This document shows, in pieces, positions 35,174-43,063 of a stretch of DNA of 64,000 nucleotides. Both the position numbers and the translations under genes were made by a program. The first letter of the stretch is position 1. Each line of letters starts with the position of its first letter. This DNA comes from JAVJQS01 sp040218815. Lineage in GTDB: Bacteria; Bacteroidota; Bacteroidia; Flavobacteriales_E; Vicingaceae. The notes under the pieces are model-generated. The model searched no databases. It saw only the letters and a program-made list of their open reading frames with translations, and was not told the DNA's origin. Location: contig JAVJQS010000004.1 in assembly GCA_040218815.1 (NCBI GenBank), forward strand, positions 682,001 through 746,000. The letters run 5' to 3'.

Positions 35174-36594
35174 GGATAGCTCTTCTCCTTTTATTTTTTC
35201 CTTTATTGACTATGGGTCAAAAAGATAGTACTTCACTTGATGAATTAGACAGTAATGTATTTACTCAAGATGAGCTATTATGGTATGTTAGAAATTATCA
35301 TCCTGTTGCAGTGCAAGGAAAGCTATTGTTGCAGCGTGGTGAAAGCGAAGTAAGACAAGCTAGAGGTGGTTTTGACCCTTATTTACATGGAGATTACAAC
35401 GACAAGTATTTTGACGATAAAAACTATTACAACCTATTAAATGGTGGTTTAAAAGTGCCTACATGGTATGGTATTGAATTAAAAACCGGTATAGATCAAA
35501 ATGAAGGGGTGTTTTTAAATCCTGAAAATAATGTACCTGATGGAGGCCTTTGGTATGGTGGAGTATCTGTTGCATTGGGGAATGGTTTATTTATAGATGA
35601 TAGACGAGCGAGCTTGCGTCAAGCACAACTATTTGCTGCATCTACCTTTGCAGAGCAACAGCAGTTGATGAACGAGTTGTACTTTGATGCGATTAAAAGC
35701 TATTGGAAATGGACCGAGGCATACAATAACCTAGAAGTCTATCGAGAGGCAGTTGAACTAGCCCAATTTCGTTTTGAAAGCGTGAAGCAAAGTTTTATAC
35801 TAGGGGATCTACCCGCTATTGATACATTGGAAGCTAAGATACAAGTACAGAATAGGCAGATTAGTCGAAATGAAGCTGAGTTGACTTATCAAAATGCCCG
35901 TCTTGAACTTTCGAACTACCTTTGGTTTGAAAATAATACACCACTAATTTTAACAGACAGCATTAGACCTCCAGTTTATGACAACATTATAATTGATCCA
36001 ATATACTCTTTGGATAGTTTAGAAAGAGCCTTAAACCAGCTGCAAGCGACTCACCCCAAAATGCAACTAATTGATTTCAAACTTGGAAACTTAGATATTG
36101 AAAGACGATTGAAAGCAGAAAAGTTAAAGCCAACGTTGAATTTGAATTACAATTTTTTGACAGAACCAGTAAACAATGAATTTTACAATAACATTTCAAC
36201 TGAAAATTATAAATGGGGTGTAGGGTTTAGTATTCCAATACTCTTGCGTGAAGAGAGAGGTGCTTTTCAAGTCGCTAAACTTAAAATCAGAGAAACTGAA
36301 ATGGATCAACGACTCACCCTCTATAAGTTACAGAATGATTTACAAGGATTGTATAACAACCAATTAAATTTAAATCAACAAGTTGAACTTTATACTGATG
36401 CGGTTGCCAACTATAATAGATTACTCAGTGGTGAAAGACAAAAGTTTGAAATTGGGGAAAGCTCTTTATTTTTGGTAAACTCACGAGAAACAAAAACAAT
36501 CGAGGCCGAACTAAAACTCATTGAACTCATTGCAAAAAACAAAATTATAGAAGCAGAGTTGAAAAGAGCTACAGGCTACTTATTTGAAAATTAA
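35170..36594 (+). CDS. TolC-family outer-membrane efflux protein
   Basis: 474 residues, signal peptide (MRIALLLLFFPLLTMGQ). TolC/OEP pattern: an N-terminal half with LLWYVRNYHPVAVQGKLLLQRGESEVRQARGGFDPYL and a second repeat with ATHPKMQLIDFKLGNLDIERRLKAEKLKPTLNL, long helices forming the periplasmic tunnel, and a C-terminal helix YNRLLSGERQKFEIGESSLFLVNSRE. It forms the outer-membrane channel for the type I exporter encoded upstream. Its start overlaps the HlyD stop by 4 bases. Complete family length. Confidence 0.93.
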   Translation: MRIALLLLFFPLLTMGQKDSTSLDELDSNVFTQDELLWYVRNYHPVAVQGKLLLQRGESEVRQARGGFDPYLHGDYNDKYFDDKNYYNLLNGGLKVPTWYGIELKTGIDQNEGVFLNPENNVPDGGLWYGGVSVALGNGLFIDDRRASLRQAQLFAASTFAEQQQLMNELYFDAIKSYWKWTEAYNNLEVYREAVELAQFRFESVKQSFILGDLPAIDTLEAKIQVQNRQISRNEAELTYQNARLELSNYLWFENNTPLILTDSIRPPVYDNIIIDPIYSLDSLERALNQLQATHPKMQLIDFKLGNLDIERRLKAEKLKPTLNLNYNFLTEPVNNEFYNNISTENYKWGVGFSIPILLREERGAFQVAKLKIRETEMDQRLTLYKLQNDLQGLYNNQLNLNQQVELYTDAVANYNRLLSGERQKFEIGESSLFLVNSRETKTIEAELKLIELIAKNKIIEAELKRATGYLFEN

Positions 36595-36603
36595 ATTAAA
36601 TCA

Positions 36604-37197
36604 ATGAAGCTTTCAATAAACGAGGCAAGTCAATTAATTCAACAGCGACAATCACTTTATCCTGCTCAAATGCAAGCTGGCGAAAAAATACCAGATGCTG
36701 ATATTTGGAAATTACTGGAAAACGCCAATTACGCTCCTTCTCATAAACGAACAGAACCATGGAGATACATTGTTTTTAGCGGCGATGCCTTACATCACTT
36801 TTTTGAGGAAATGGGTAAAATCTATCAGCAGATTACCCCTCAGGAAGAGGTTAATGCATCAAAAATTGAGAAGTTTAAAACAAAGGCCGCTATCCTTTCT
36901 CACCTTATTGCAATTTGTATGAAACGGGATGAGAAAGAACAAGTTCCAATCGAAGAAGAAGAATATTCAGTGGCAGCATCAGTTCAAAACATGTTGTTAA
37001 GTATGAAGCCGTTGAACATTATTGGTTATTGGGGTACAGGTAAAATTGCCTTCTCTAAAGAGATGAAAAGCTATTTAAACTTGGGAGAAAAAGATAAATG
37101 CATGGGCTTTTTACAATTAGGTGTGCCTAAAGAAGGATTACCTGAAATTTCAAAGAAACAGATGAGTCCTATACAAGATAAAGTTGAATGGAGATGA
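36604..37197 (+). CDS. Nitroreductase-family protein
   Basis: 197 residues. Nitroreductase fold marks: N-terminal EASQLIQQRQSLYPAQMQAGEKIPDADIWKLLENANYAPSHKRTEPWRYIV (FMN-binding R and S/H positions), a middle SVAASVQNMLLSMKPLNIIGYWGTG (the family's AaaaQNmlLaA block) and a C-terminal MGFLQLGVP. These enzymes use FMN and NAD(P)H to reduce nitro compounds, quinones or related substrates in the cytoplasm. It follows the TolC gene by 9 bases on the same strand and may be read through, though a functional link is not shown. Confidence 0.9.
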   Translation: MKLSINEASQLIQQRQSLYPAQMQAGEKIPDADIWKLLENANYAPSHKRTEPWRYIVFSGDALHHFFEEMGKIYQQITPQEEVNASKIEKFKTKAAILSHLIAICMKRDEKEQVPIEEEEYSVAASVQNMLLSMKPLNIIGYWGTGKIAFSKEMKSYLNLGEKDKCMGFLQLGVPKEGLPEISKKQMSPIQDKVEWR

Positions 37198-37564
37198 AAA
37201 AGAGAGTACTTAAAGTTAAGAGTGCCTAAAGTACTTAAAGGGAGAGGGAAGAAATGATAATTGATAGTGGATAATTGACAATGGATAAATGATAATTGAC
37301 AGCTTGAAACTAGATTAAAGCAGGTGCTCTTGATGGTCTAATATGAAAGTACTTTGTGCAAACTATGCGCACTTTGTGGATAAAAGAAGAGAACAGAGAA
37401 AAGAGTTTAGAGGAAGGATGAAAGTTGAAAGATCAGGGAAAACAGAGAAAAGAGAAGAAAGATAAAGGATATTGGAATTTACGGTTTACGATTTTTGAGT
37501 TTAGATGAATTTAGTCTTTGTGAACTTAGTTAAAACTTAGTTTGCTTTGTGGTTAAAACTGAGT
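37198..37564. repeat. Intergenic region with short direct repeats
   Basis: 366 bases without a gene. It holds four imperfect copies of GATAATTGA (37256-37264, 37270-37278, 37284-37292 as GATAAATGA, 37291-37299) and purine-rich stretches. It also has two modules with CTTTGTG...CTTTGTGG(A/T)TAAAA (about 37351-37383 and 37515-37556). Similar CTTTG-rich modules occur between genes in many bacterial genomes with no assigned role. I see no RNA gene or ORF. Confidence 0.6.
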
Positions 37565-38308
37565 TTAATTGATCATTTGCTCCAACACACTACCAACAAA
37601 ATAAGATAAGGTGGCAGCTGCAGCTCCCAAAAACAAGGTTTCGAAAATACTTCTGAAACGGCTAGTTTGTGCTACATAAGATTTAAGCCAGCCAATTCCT
37701 ATAAAAGCCAGTGAAGTGAGAAAAATACTAATTTGAAATAAATTTCTTGAACTTTCATCATTTGAGTAATCCCATACATAGGCCAATAATGGGACAAGAC
37801 CAACAATAATAAAAGCAGAAAAAGTCATAGCTCCCATTGCAATTGGTGACTTATCTTGCTTAGTCATGTTAAGTTCTTCCTTCATCATTACATCAACCCA
37901 ACGATCTTTGTCGGCAGTAATTACCTCCACTACTTGCTCCAATAGTTCACCTTCAAACCCCTTTTCTTCATATATTTCACGAATTTCCTCTCGCTCTTTT
38001 TCGGGCAAGTGATCCACTTCCCAGTATTCAATTCGCTCGTGCTTATCATAACTTTCTTGTTCTGATTTATTGGATAAGTAACTCCCAACTGACATCGCAA
38101 AACCATCTGCTATTAGGTTGGCAAAACCCAAGATGATGATTACTGAGGAATCCAAATTGGCTCCTGCAGAACCTGCTACCACGGCGAAGGTGGTCACACT
38201 TCCATCGATTCCTCCATAAACAAATTCACCAATATAGTCTTGCCACTTATTTAACCAACCACTACCATGGTGTAGTTTATCTTCATGATGATGAGGAGGG
38301 TGCTGCAT
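37565..38308 (-). CDS. VIT1/CCC1-family metal transporter
   Basis: 247 residues. VIT1/CCC1 signature around GEFVYGGIDGSVTTFAVVAGSAGA, then NLIADGFAMSVGSYLSNKSE, with about five membrane helices and a charged cytoplasmic middle (EREEIREIYEEKGFEGELLEQVVEVI) that contains the metal-binding loop of this family. The N terminus is histidine-rich (MQHPPHHHEDKLHHG). Family members move iron or manganese out of the cytoplasm. It is 3 bases behind the 173-residue gene, so the two are co-transcribed. Confidence 0.88.
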   Translation of the reverse strand: MQHPPHHHEDKLHHGSGWLNKWQDYIGEFVYGGIDGSVTTFAVVAGSAGANLDSSVIIILGFANLIADGFAMSVGSYLSNKSEQESYDKHERIEYWEVDHLPEKEREEIREIYEEKGFEGELLEQVVEVITADKDRWVDVMMKEELNMTKQDKSPIAMGAMTFSAFIIVGLVPLLAYVWDYSNDESSRNLFQISIFLTSLAFIGIGWLKSYVAQTSRFRSIFETLFLGAAAATLSYFVGSVLEQMIN

Positions 38309-38311
38309 TAG

Positions 38312-38833
38312 TTAAAAAGCATTATTAACGTCATTTTTTAAGGCTTCAATGGCTACATCTGTCGGCAGACGTTCAATTTTTCCAACCAACTCTAAAATAA
38401 ACTGACTCAATTGTACGCCACTAGAATCATCATTTAACTGATCAGCACAACTATTGATAACCTTTACAGTTTCTTCTCGAGCAGACTTCACCATCTTCCA
38501 AGTGCGAGAATTAATGTATAACTGCTGCGCCATATTGTGGTCAAATTCTTTCCGTATTGTATCTAACATAGCAGCTTGTAAGGTTTTTGCATCCATGCCT
38601 TTTTTATACAAACGCATAACCAAATTGCTAAGACTAATGCGTTCCACGTATAGAATAACCCGCTCGTAGGCTTGCAACTTAATTGGCATAATAATTTTTA
38701 AGTTATCTGTCTTATACATCAATTCTCTCTTACGTTGTTCACTTTCTAAAAAGTTTTGCAGAATAAAATAAACCCCTACGAAAACTATAGCTGCAGGTAA
38801 AATATATTTTAATATTTCTAAAGCTACTTCCAT
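38312..38833 (-). CDS. Conserved membrane-anchored protein (DUF7935-like)
   Basis: 173 residues. One N-terminal membrane helix (ILKYILPAAIVFVGVYFILQNFL) then a helical cytoplasmic domain with LPIKLQAYERVILYVERIS and the conserved NLVMRLYKKGMDAKTLQAAMLDTIRKEFDHNMAQQLYIN. This pattern is common in Bacteroidota and I believe is listed as DUF7935; the name is from memory. Function unknown. It is the upstream partner of the VIT1/CCC1 gene (3-base gap), which suggests a joint role that nothing else here tests. Confidence 0.75.
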   Translation of the reverse strand: MEVALEILKYILPAAIVFVGVYFILQNFLESEQRKRELMYKTDNLKIIMPIKLQAYERVILYVERISLSNLVMRLYKKGMDAKTLQAAMLDTIRKEFDHNMAQQLYINSRTWKMVKSAREETVKVINSCADQLNDDSSGVQLSQFILELVGKIERLPTDVAIEALKNDVNNAF

Positions 38834-39051
38834 TTTATTGAATCAAATTTTTATTACCAAAGCATTAATCAACCCAACTTATACGTATTTCAATACATTG
38901 GTTTCAGACTGTGAAAATAATAATTTCTACCATTAAACCACTTAAATAATTGAAAAGGATTGTGGATAAAGAAAAATAAAGATGCCCTAAAAAATAGGGA
39001 AACAAATAAGTGGTTTTATTAGCTTTGTTGCCAACTTACTTAAAACACGCT

Positions 39052-40251
39052 ATGTCGGAAGTATCACAACGCATTAATAATCTCTCAGAATCCCAAACCA
39101 TTGCTATGGCTCAGCGCAGTCGTGAGTTAAAAGCAGCAGGAAAAGATATTATTAGCTTAAGTTTAGGTGAACCGGACTTCCCTACTCCAGACTTTATAAA
39201 AGAAGCGGCAAAAAAAGCCATTGATGAAAATTATACAAGTTACACTCCTGTTTCAGGTTATCAAGAGCTGAGAGAGGCCATTTCAAAAAAGTTCAAGCGT
39301 GACAATGGATTGGATTACTCCATTAAGCAAATTGTAGTTTCTACTGGTGCAAAGCAATCCTTAGCCAATGTAATTTTAAGTTTAGTCAACCCTGGCGATG
39401 AAGTGATTGTGCCTGCCCCTTACTGGGTAAGTTATCTTGAATTAATCAAGTTAGCTGAAGGGGTTCCAGTGTTGATTGAAAGTACCATAGATAACGATTT
39501 TAAAATTACAGCAGAGCAGTTGAAGCAGGCCATTACACCAAAAACTAAGTTGATGATTTACAGCAGTCCTTGTAATCCAACTGGCTCAATCTACTCTAAA
39601 GCTGAATTAGAAGCATTGGCTGAAGTAATTTCTAGCAAAAAAGATTTCTATGTTATTTCTGATGAAATCTATGAGCACATCAATTTTATTGGCAAGCATG
39701 AGAGTTTAGCTCAATTTAGTTCAATTTACGATCAAGTAATTACCGTAAATGGGCTCTCAAAAGGCTTTGCTATGACGGGCTGGCGATTAGGTTATATAGG
39801 AGCACCAGAGTGGATTGCAAAAGCCTGCGACAAAATGCAAGGTCAAGTTACTAGTGGAACTTGCAGCATTACCCAACGTGCAGCTATTGCTGCTTTAGAG
39901 GCCAATCCACAAGAAGTAACCAAAGAAATGTGCGCTGCTTTTAAAGAACGAAAAAAATTAGTGGTTGGCCGCTTGAAAGAAATTGAAGGCATAAAAATAA
40001 ATGACCCCAAAGGTGCGTTTTATGTTTTTCCTAATGTAGAAGCCTTTTTTGGGAAGAAATACGGAAACAAAACGATTGAAAATGCTACAGATCTCAGCAT
40101 GTACATTTTGGAAAAAGCTGAAGTAGCTTTGGTTACTGGTGATGCATTTGGCAGCCCAAGTTGCATCCGTATTTCCTATGCCACCTCAACAAAAGTGTTA
40201 ACAGAAGCATTGGATAGAATTTCAGCAGCTTTAAATGAATTGAAAGCATGA
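39052..40251 (+). CDS. Pyridoxal-phosphate aminotransferase (aspartate type)
   Basis: 399 residues from ATG at 39052 (MSEVSQRINNLSESQTIAMAQ); an earlier in-frame start at 39010 would add 14 residues. Fold-type I aminotransferase class I/II: SLSLGEPDFPTP, then YTSYTPVSGYQELREAI, PCNPTGSIYS, SDEIYEHI and the PLP-lysine motif in VNGLSKGFAMTGWRLGYIG. It most resembles aspartate aminotransferases of the Thermus/Bacillus (aspB) type, transferring amino groups between aspartate and 2-oxoglutarate, but related specificities are possible. It overlaps the heptose kinase gene by 4 bases, so translation is coupled. Confidence 0.92.
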   Translation: MSEVSQRINNLSESQTIAMAQRSRELKAAGKDIISLSLGEPDFPTPDFIKEAAKKAIDENYTSYTPVSGYQELREAISKKFKRDNGLDYSIKQIVVSTGAKQSLANVILSLVNPGDEVIVPAPYWVSYLELIKLAEGVPVLIESTIDNDFKITAEQLKQAITPKTKLMIYSSPCNPTGSIYSKAELEALAEVISSKKDFYVISDEIYEHINFIGKHESLAQFSSIYDQVITVNGLSKGFAMTGWRLGYIGAPEWIAKACDKMQGQVTSGTCSITQRAAIAALEANPQEVTKEMCAAFKERKKLVVGRLKEIEGIKINDPKGAFYVFPNVEAFFGKKYGNKTIENATDLSMYILEKAEVALVTGDAFGSPSCIRISYATSTKVLTEALDRISAALNELKA

Positions 40252-41249
40252 AAATTTCGTCACGGGAGCTCAACCAACTGTTTGAGTCCTTCAACAAGTT
40301 AAAAGTTCTAATTATTGGTGATGTAATGATCGACGCCTATTATTGGGGGAAAGTGGATCGAATATCACCAGAAGCACCAGTACCAATTGTTGCTGTGCAA
40401 CAAAAAGAATCGCGCTTAGGTGGAGCTGCAAATGTAGCGTTGAACATACAAGCTATGGGGGCCACTCCAATTTTATGTTCCGTTATTGGAGAAGATGAAG
40501 AAGGCAATGACTTTTTGAATTTGCTCGAAGAAAATGCCCAAACTTCGGTTGGAATTTTACGCTCGAAGCAAAGAAAAACTACCCAAAAAACACGTGTAAT
40601 TGGCAATAACCATCAGATGTTGCGTATTGATGCGGAAGACAGCTCCTCAATAAACGCTGCAGTGGAAGCCGATTTCTTCAAACTCATTGAGCAAACCATC
40701 GAAAAGCAGCAAGTTGATGTAGTAGTTTTTGAAGATTACGATAAGGGCGTGATTACAGAAAACTTAATTCAGCAGGTAGTTGAATTATGCGCTGCTAAAA
40801 AGATTCCCACTACTGTTGACCCTAAAAAGCGAAACTTTACGGCCTATCACAAAGTGACTTTATTTAAGCCCAATTTAAAAGAATTAAAAGAAGGTTTAAA
40901 GATAGAGTTTAACCACAAAAACGACAATGAATTAGAAGCTGCTATTCAACAATTAGAAGAGCACCTTCAAAATGAAATAACATTGATTACTCTTTCAGAA
41001 TCGGGTGTGTTTATTAAAAGTAAAACCAATAAGCACCACATTTCAGCTCATTTACGCGACATTACAGACGTTTCTGGTGCGGGCGACACGGTTATTGCAG
41101 TAGCAAGCCTCTGCTTAGCTTTAAATGAGTCAGCTGAGCATATTGCTGAACTTTCTAATCTTGCTGGTGGATTGGTATGTGAAAATGTGGGCGTTGTTCC
41201 AATAAAAAAGCAGGAGTTATTGGATGAAGCCATCCGCTTGTTTGTTTGA
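40248..41249 (+). CDS. D-glycero-beta-D-manno-heptose-7-phosphate kinase-like sugar kinase
   Basis: 333 residues of the PfkB/ribokinase family. It fits the kinase domain of HldE/RfaE1: DVMIDAYYWGKVDRISPEAPVPIVAV, then RLGGAANVALNIQAMGA, QKTRVIGNNHQMLRIDAED and the ATP/anion hole motif DVSGAGDTVIAVASL. The adenylyltransferase domain of bifunctional HldE is absent, so the second step would be done by another protein. It probably supplies activated heptose for lipopolysaccharide. Its ATG overlaps the aminotransferase stop by 4 bases. Confidence 0.88.
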   Translation: MKISSRELNQLFESFNKLKVLIIGDVMIDAYYWGKVDRISPEAPVPIVAVQQKESRLGGAANVALNIQAMGATPILCSVIGEDEEGNDFLNLLEENAQTSVGILRSKQRKTTQKTRVIGNNHQMLRIDAEDSSSINAAVEADFFKLIEQTIEKQQVDVVVFEDYDKGVITENLIQQVVELCAAKKIPTTVDPKKRNFTAYHKVTLFKPNLKELKEGLKIEFNHKNDNELEAAIQQLEEHLQNEITLITLSESGVFIKSKTNKHHISAHLRDITDVSGAGDTVIAVASLCLALNESAEHIAELSNLAGGLVCENVGVVPIKKQELLDEAIRLFV

Positions 41250-41270
41250 TTGGCTTTAATAAAGCCAATC
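41248..41270 (+). terminator. Hairpin at the end of the heptose kinase gene
   Basis: A perfect 10-base stem GATTGGCTTT/AAAGCCAATC with a 3-base loop that begins inside the stop codon. T-rich stretches follow after about 7 bases. It lies between the kinase gene and the convergent DUF1905 gene and could stop both transcripts. Confidence 0.65.
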
Positions 41271-41304
41271 CATCTGCTTTTTCACTTTTTTTACCCTAAA
41301 AAAT

Positions 41305-41604
41305 TTAACCTGATATGGTTACTTCAACTCTATCACCTAATTGAAGACCGGCTTTTTTTCGAATGTCGGCTTTTAGTGGTAGTAAATAGGTATTATGCTT
41401 TTTGTCGAACCAGATGGCGGTGTCCCAAGAACTCCAATTGACTTGTGCAGTAGCTTTCATTCTTCCCCAACCTTCTTCTTGCCATTGCAGCTGTTGTCTG
41501 ATTTCTTTTGAGAGATTGCTTGGTAGAGAAATAAAATACCACCCCCCTGCTAAATGGTGTCTCCATATTTTGTTTGAAAAATGATAGTTGATTTTAGCTT
41601 TCAC
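41305..41604 (-). CDS. DUF1905 domain protein
   Basis: 99 residues, GTG start. DUF1905 pattern: an N-terminal strand (KINYHFSNKIWRHHLAGGWYFISLP), then EEGWGRMKATAQVNWSSWDTAIW, and the end KADIRKKAGLQLGDRVEVTISG. DUF1905 proteins are small beta barrels of AbrB/YdeI-like type, sometimes fused to a YdeI (bacteriocin-resistance) domain. Here it is a stand-alone copy. Function unknown. Confidence 0.85.
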   Translation of the reverse strand: MKAKINYHFSNKIWRHHLAGGWYFISLPSNLSKEIRQQLQWQEEGWGRMKATAQVNWSSWDTAIWFDKKHNTYLLPLKADIRKKAGLQLGDRVEVTISG

Positions 41605-41711
41605 TTACTTAAGGTCTATTATTCTATACACTTAATTGACGCACAATGATTCAAGTATTTTTTATTAGCATCCGGTAGTATGTTATGCGCTATACATATT
41701 GTTTTGTGATT

Positions 41712-42920
41712 TTAACCTTTTATCAATCTTTTTGTGATTTTTATATCGTCTATTACAGCAATCAAAATATATGTTCCACTATTTAAATTGGATAAGTCAA
41801 TAGCATGGTCAGTCTCATAGTCATATGATTGAAAAACACTTTTCCCGTTCAAATCGTAAATATTCAGTCGAATTTTTTTACTTGGTTCATTCAAGACGGA
41901 GATACTTATTTCTCTTATAAATGGATTTGGATACATTGATACTTCTATTGAAGAAATATAGTTAGGCAACCCAGATATGTTATTATCATTTATTTTTAAG
42001 ATTGTTCCTCTGTCTCCAACACTATAGCCTGTATTTGTTGTAGGAAAAAATACGCCAATTAAACCTTGGTTTGCTGTTGTTGTTTGACTATTCCAGTTTT
42101 GCCCCCCGTCTGTTGTCTTTTGAATTCCTGCTGTTGATGGCTGTCCACCTACGATGTAACCTATTGAGTCGTCAATAAAAAACACATCAAGGTTTCCATA
42201 ATTAGCAACCGAAGATTGGGTACTCCAGTTATTTCCACCATCTATTGTTTTAATAATTTCACCATTCCATCCTACTGCATAACCTACTGATATAGAGGGA
42301 AAAAATACCCCTCGCAAGAAATCAGTTGCAGGAGAAGAAATGACATTCCAGTTACTACCTCCATCAATGGTTTTCAAGATTAATGGAGCAATTGGAGTTC
42401 CACCAACAATAATTCCATTTTGGTTATCGGTAAAAAAAACAGCTTGAAGGTTATCAGTAGTTCCAGTATTAAGGGTATCCCATGTATTACCGCTGTCTAT
42501 AGTCTTAAAGGCGCTTCCATCTGTACCTACAATAAACCCAGTATCAGAGTTTACAAAGTAGATATCATTAAGGAAAGATGTAGTAGTAAAATTCTTCATT
42601 GTCCAATTGGCTCCTGCATCAGTAGTTCTAATAACTGTTGATTTATTGGCGCTGATGTTATAACCAACTGCAAAACCATTTTTTAAATTAGAGAAATAAA
42701 CTTCTTCTAATAGGAAATTTCCTGAGTATGAAGACTGCCAAGTTGTTCCTCCGTCAACTGATTTTAAAATGATATTCTCTCCAACAACATAGCCTGTATC
42801 TTGATTTGAAAAAAACACCTCAGATAATACTTTGGTAGTCCCTGATGTTTGTTGATTCCATTGTCCATGTGTTGTAAAGACAATAACTGACATAATCATC
42901 AATGCTATTAGTTTTCTCAT
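41712..42920 (-). CDS. Secreted Ycf48-like beta-propeller with T9SS sorting domain
   Basis: 402 residues with a signal peptide (MRKLIALMIMSVIVFTTHGQ). Seven repeats of the Ycf48/photosystem-assembly-like unit follow (motif x-G-[YF]-x-V-G ... L/I-K-T-x-D-G-G-x-x-W), forming a propeller. The C-terminal part is a type A sorting domain (MYPNPFIREISI, then IYDLNGKSVF, SGTYILIAVID) for export through the type IX system. No transmembrane barrel. In Bacteroidota such proteins are extracellular and of unknown function; they are not part of photosynthesis here. Confidence 0.9.
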   Translation of the reverse strand: MRKLIALMIMSVIVFTTHGQWNQQTSGTTKVLSEVFFSNQDTGYVVGENIILKSVDGGTTWQSSYSGNFLLEEVYFSNLKNGFAVGYNISANKSTVIRTTDAGANWTMKNFTTTSFLNDIYFVNSDTGFIVGTDGSAFKTIDSGNTWDTLNTGTTDNLQAVFFTDNQNGIIVGGTPIAPLILKTIDGGSNWNVISSPATDFLRGVFFPSISVGYAVGWNGEIIKTIDGGNNWSTQSSVANYGNLDVFFIDDSIGYIVGGQPSTAGIQKTTDGGQNWNSQTTTANQGLIGVFFPTTNTGYSVGDRGTILKINDNNISGLPNYISSIEVSMYPNPFIREISISVLNEPSKKIRLNIYDLNGKSVFQSYDYETDHAIDLSNLNSGTYILIAVIDDIKITKRLIKG

Positions 42921-43063
42921 TTTGTCTTCAGTTTTATATTATATAATGCCCATGACAAATGGATAAAGCAGCTTAGTGTACCATTAATCCAATTTGACAA
43001 CCATTCAAAAATAAAGAAACCCTCAAACTTCCGTTAAAAGCCCATAAGTTATTCTCTAAAATA

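Noticed and set aside
41250..41441. Small plus-strand ORF of 63 codons after the heptose kinase gene
   Set aside because: It overlaps the hairpin and the DUF1905 gene on the other strand, has no known domain, and looks like a shadow.
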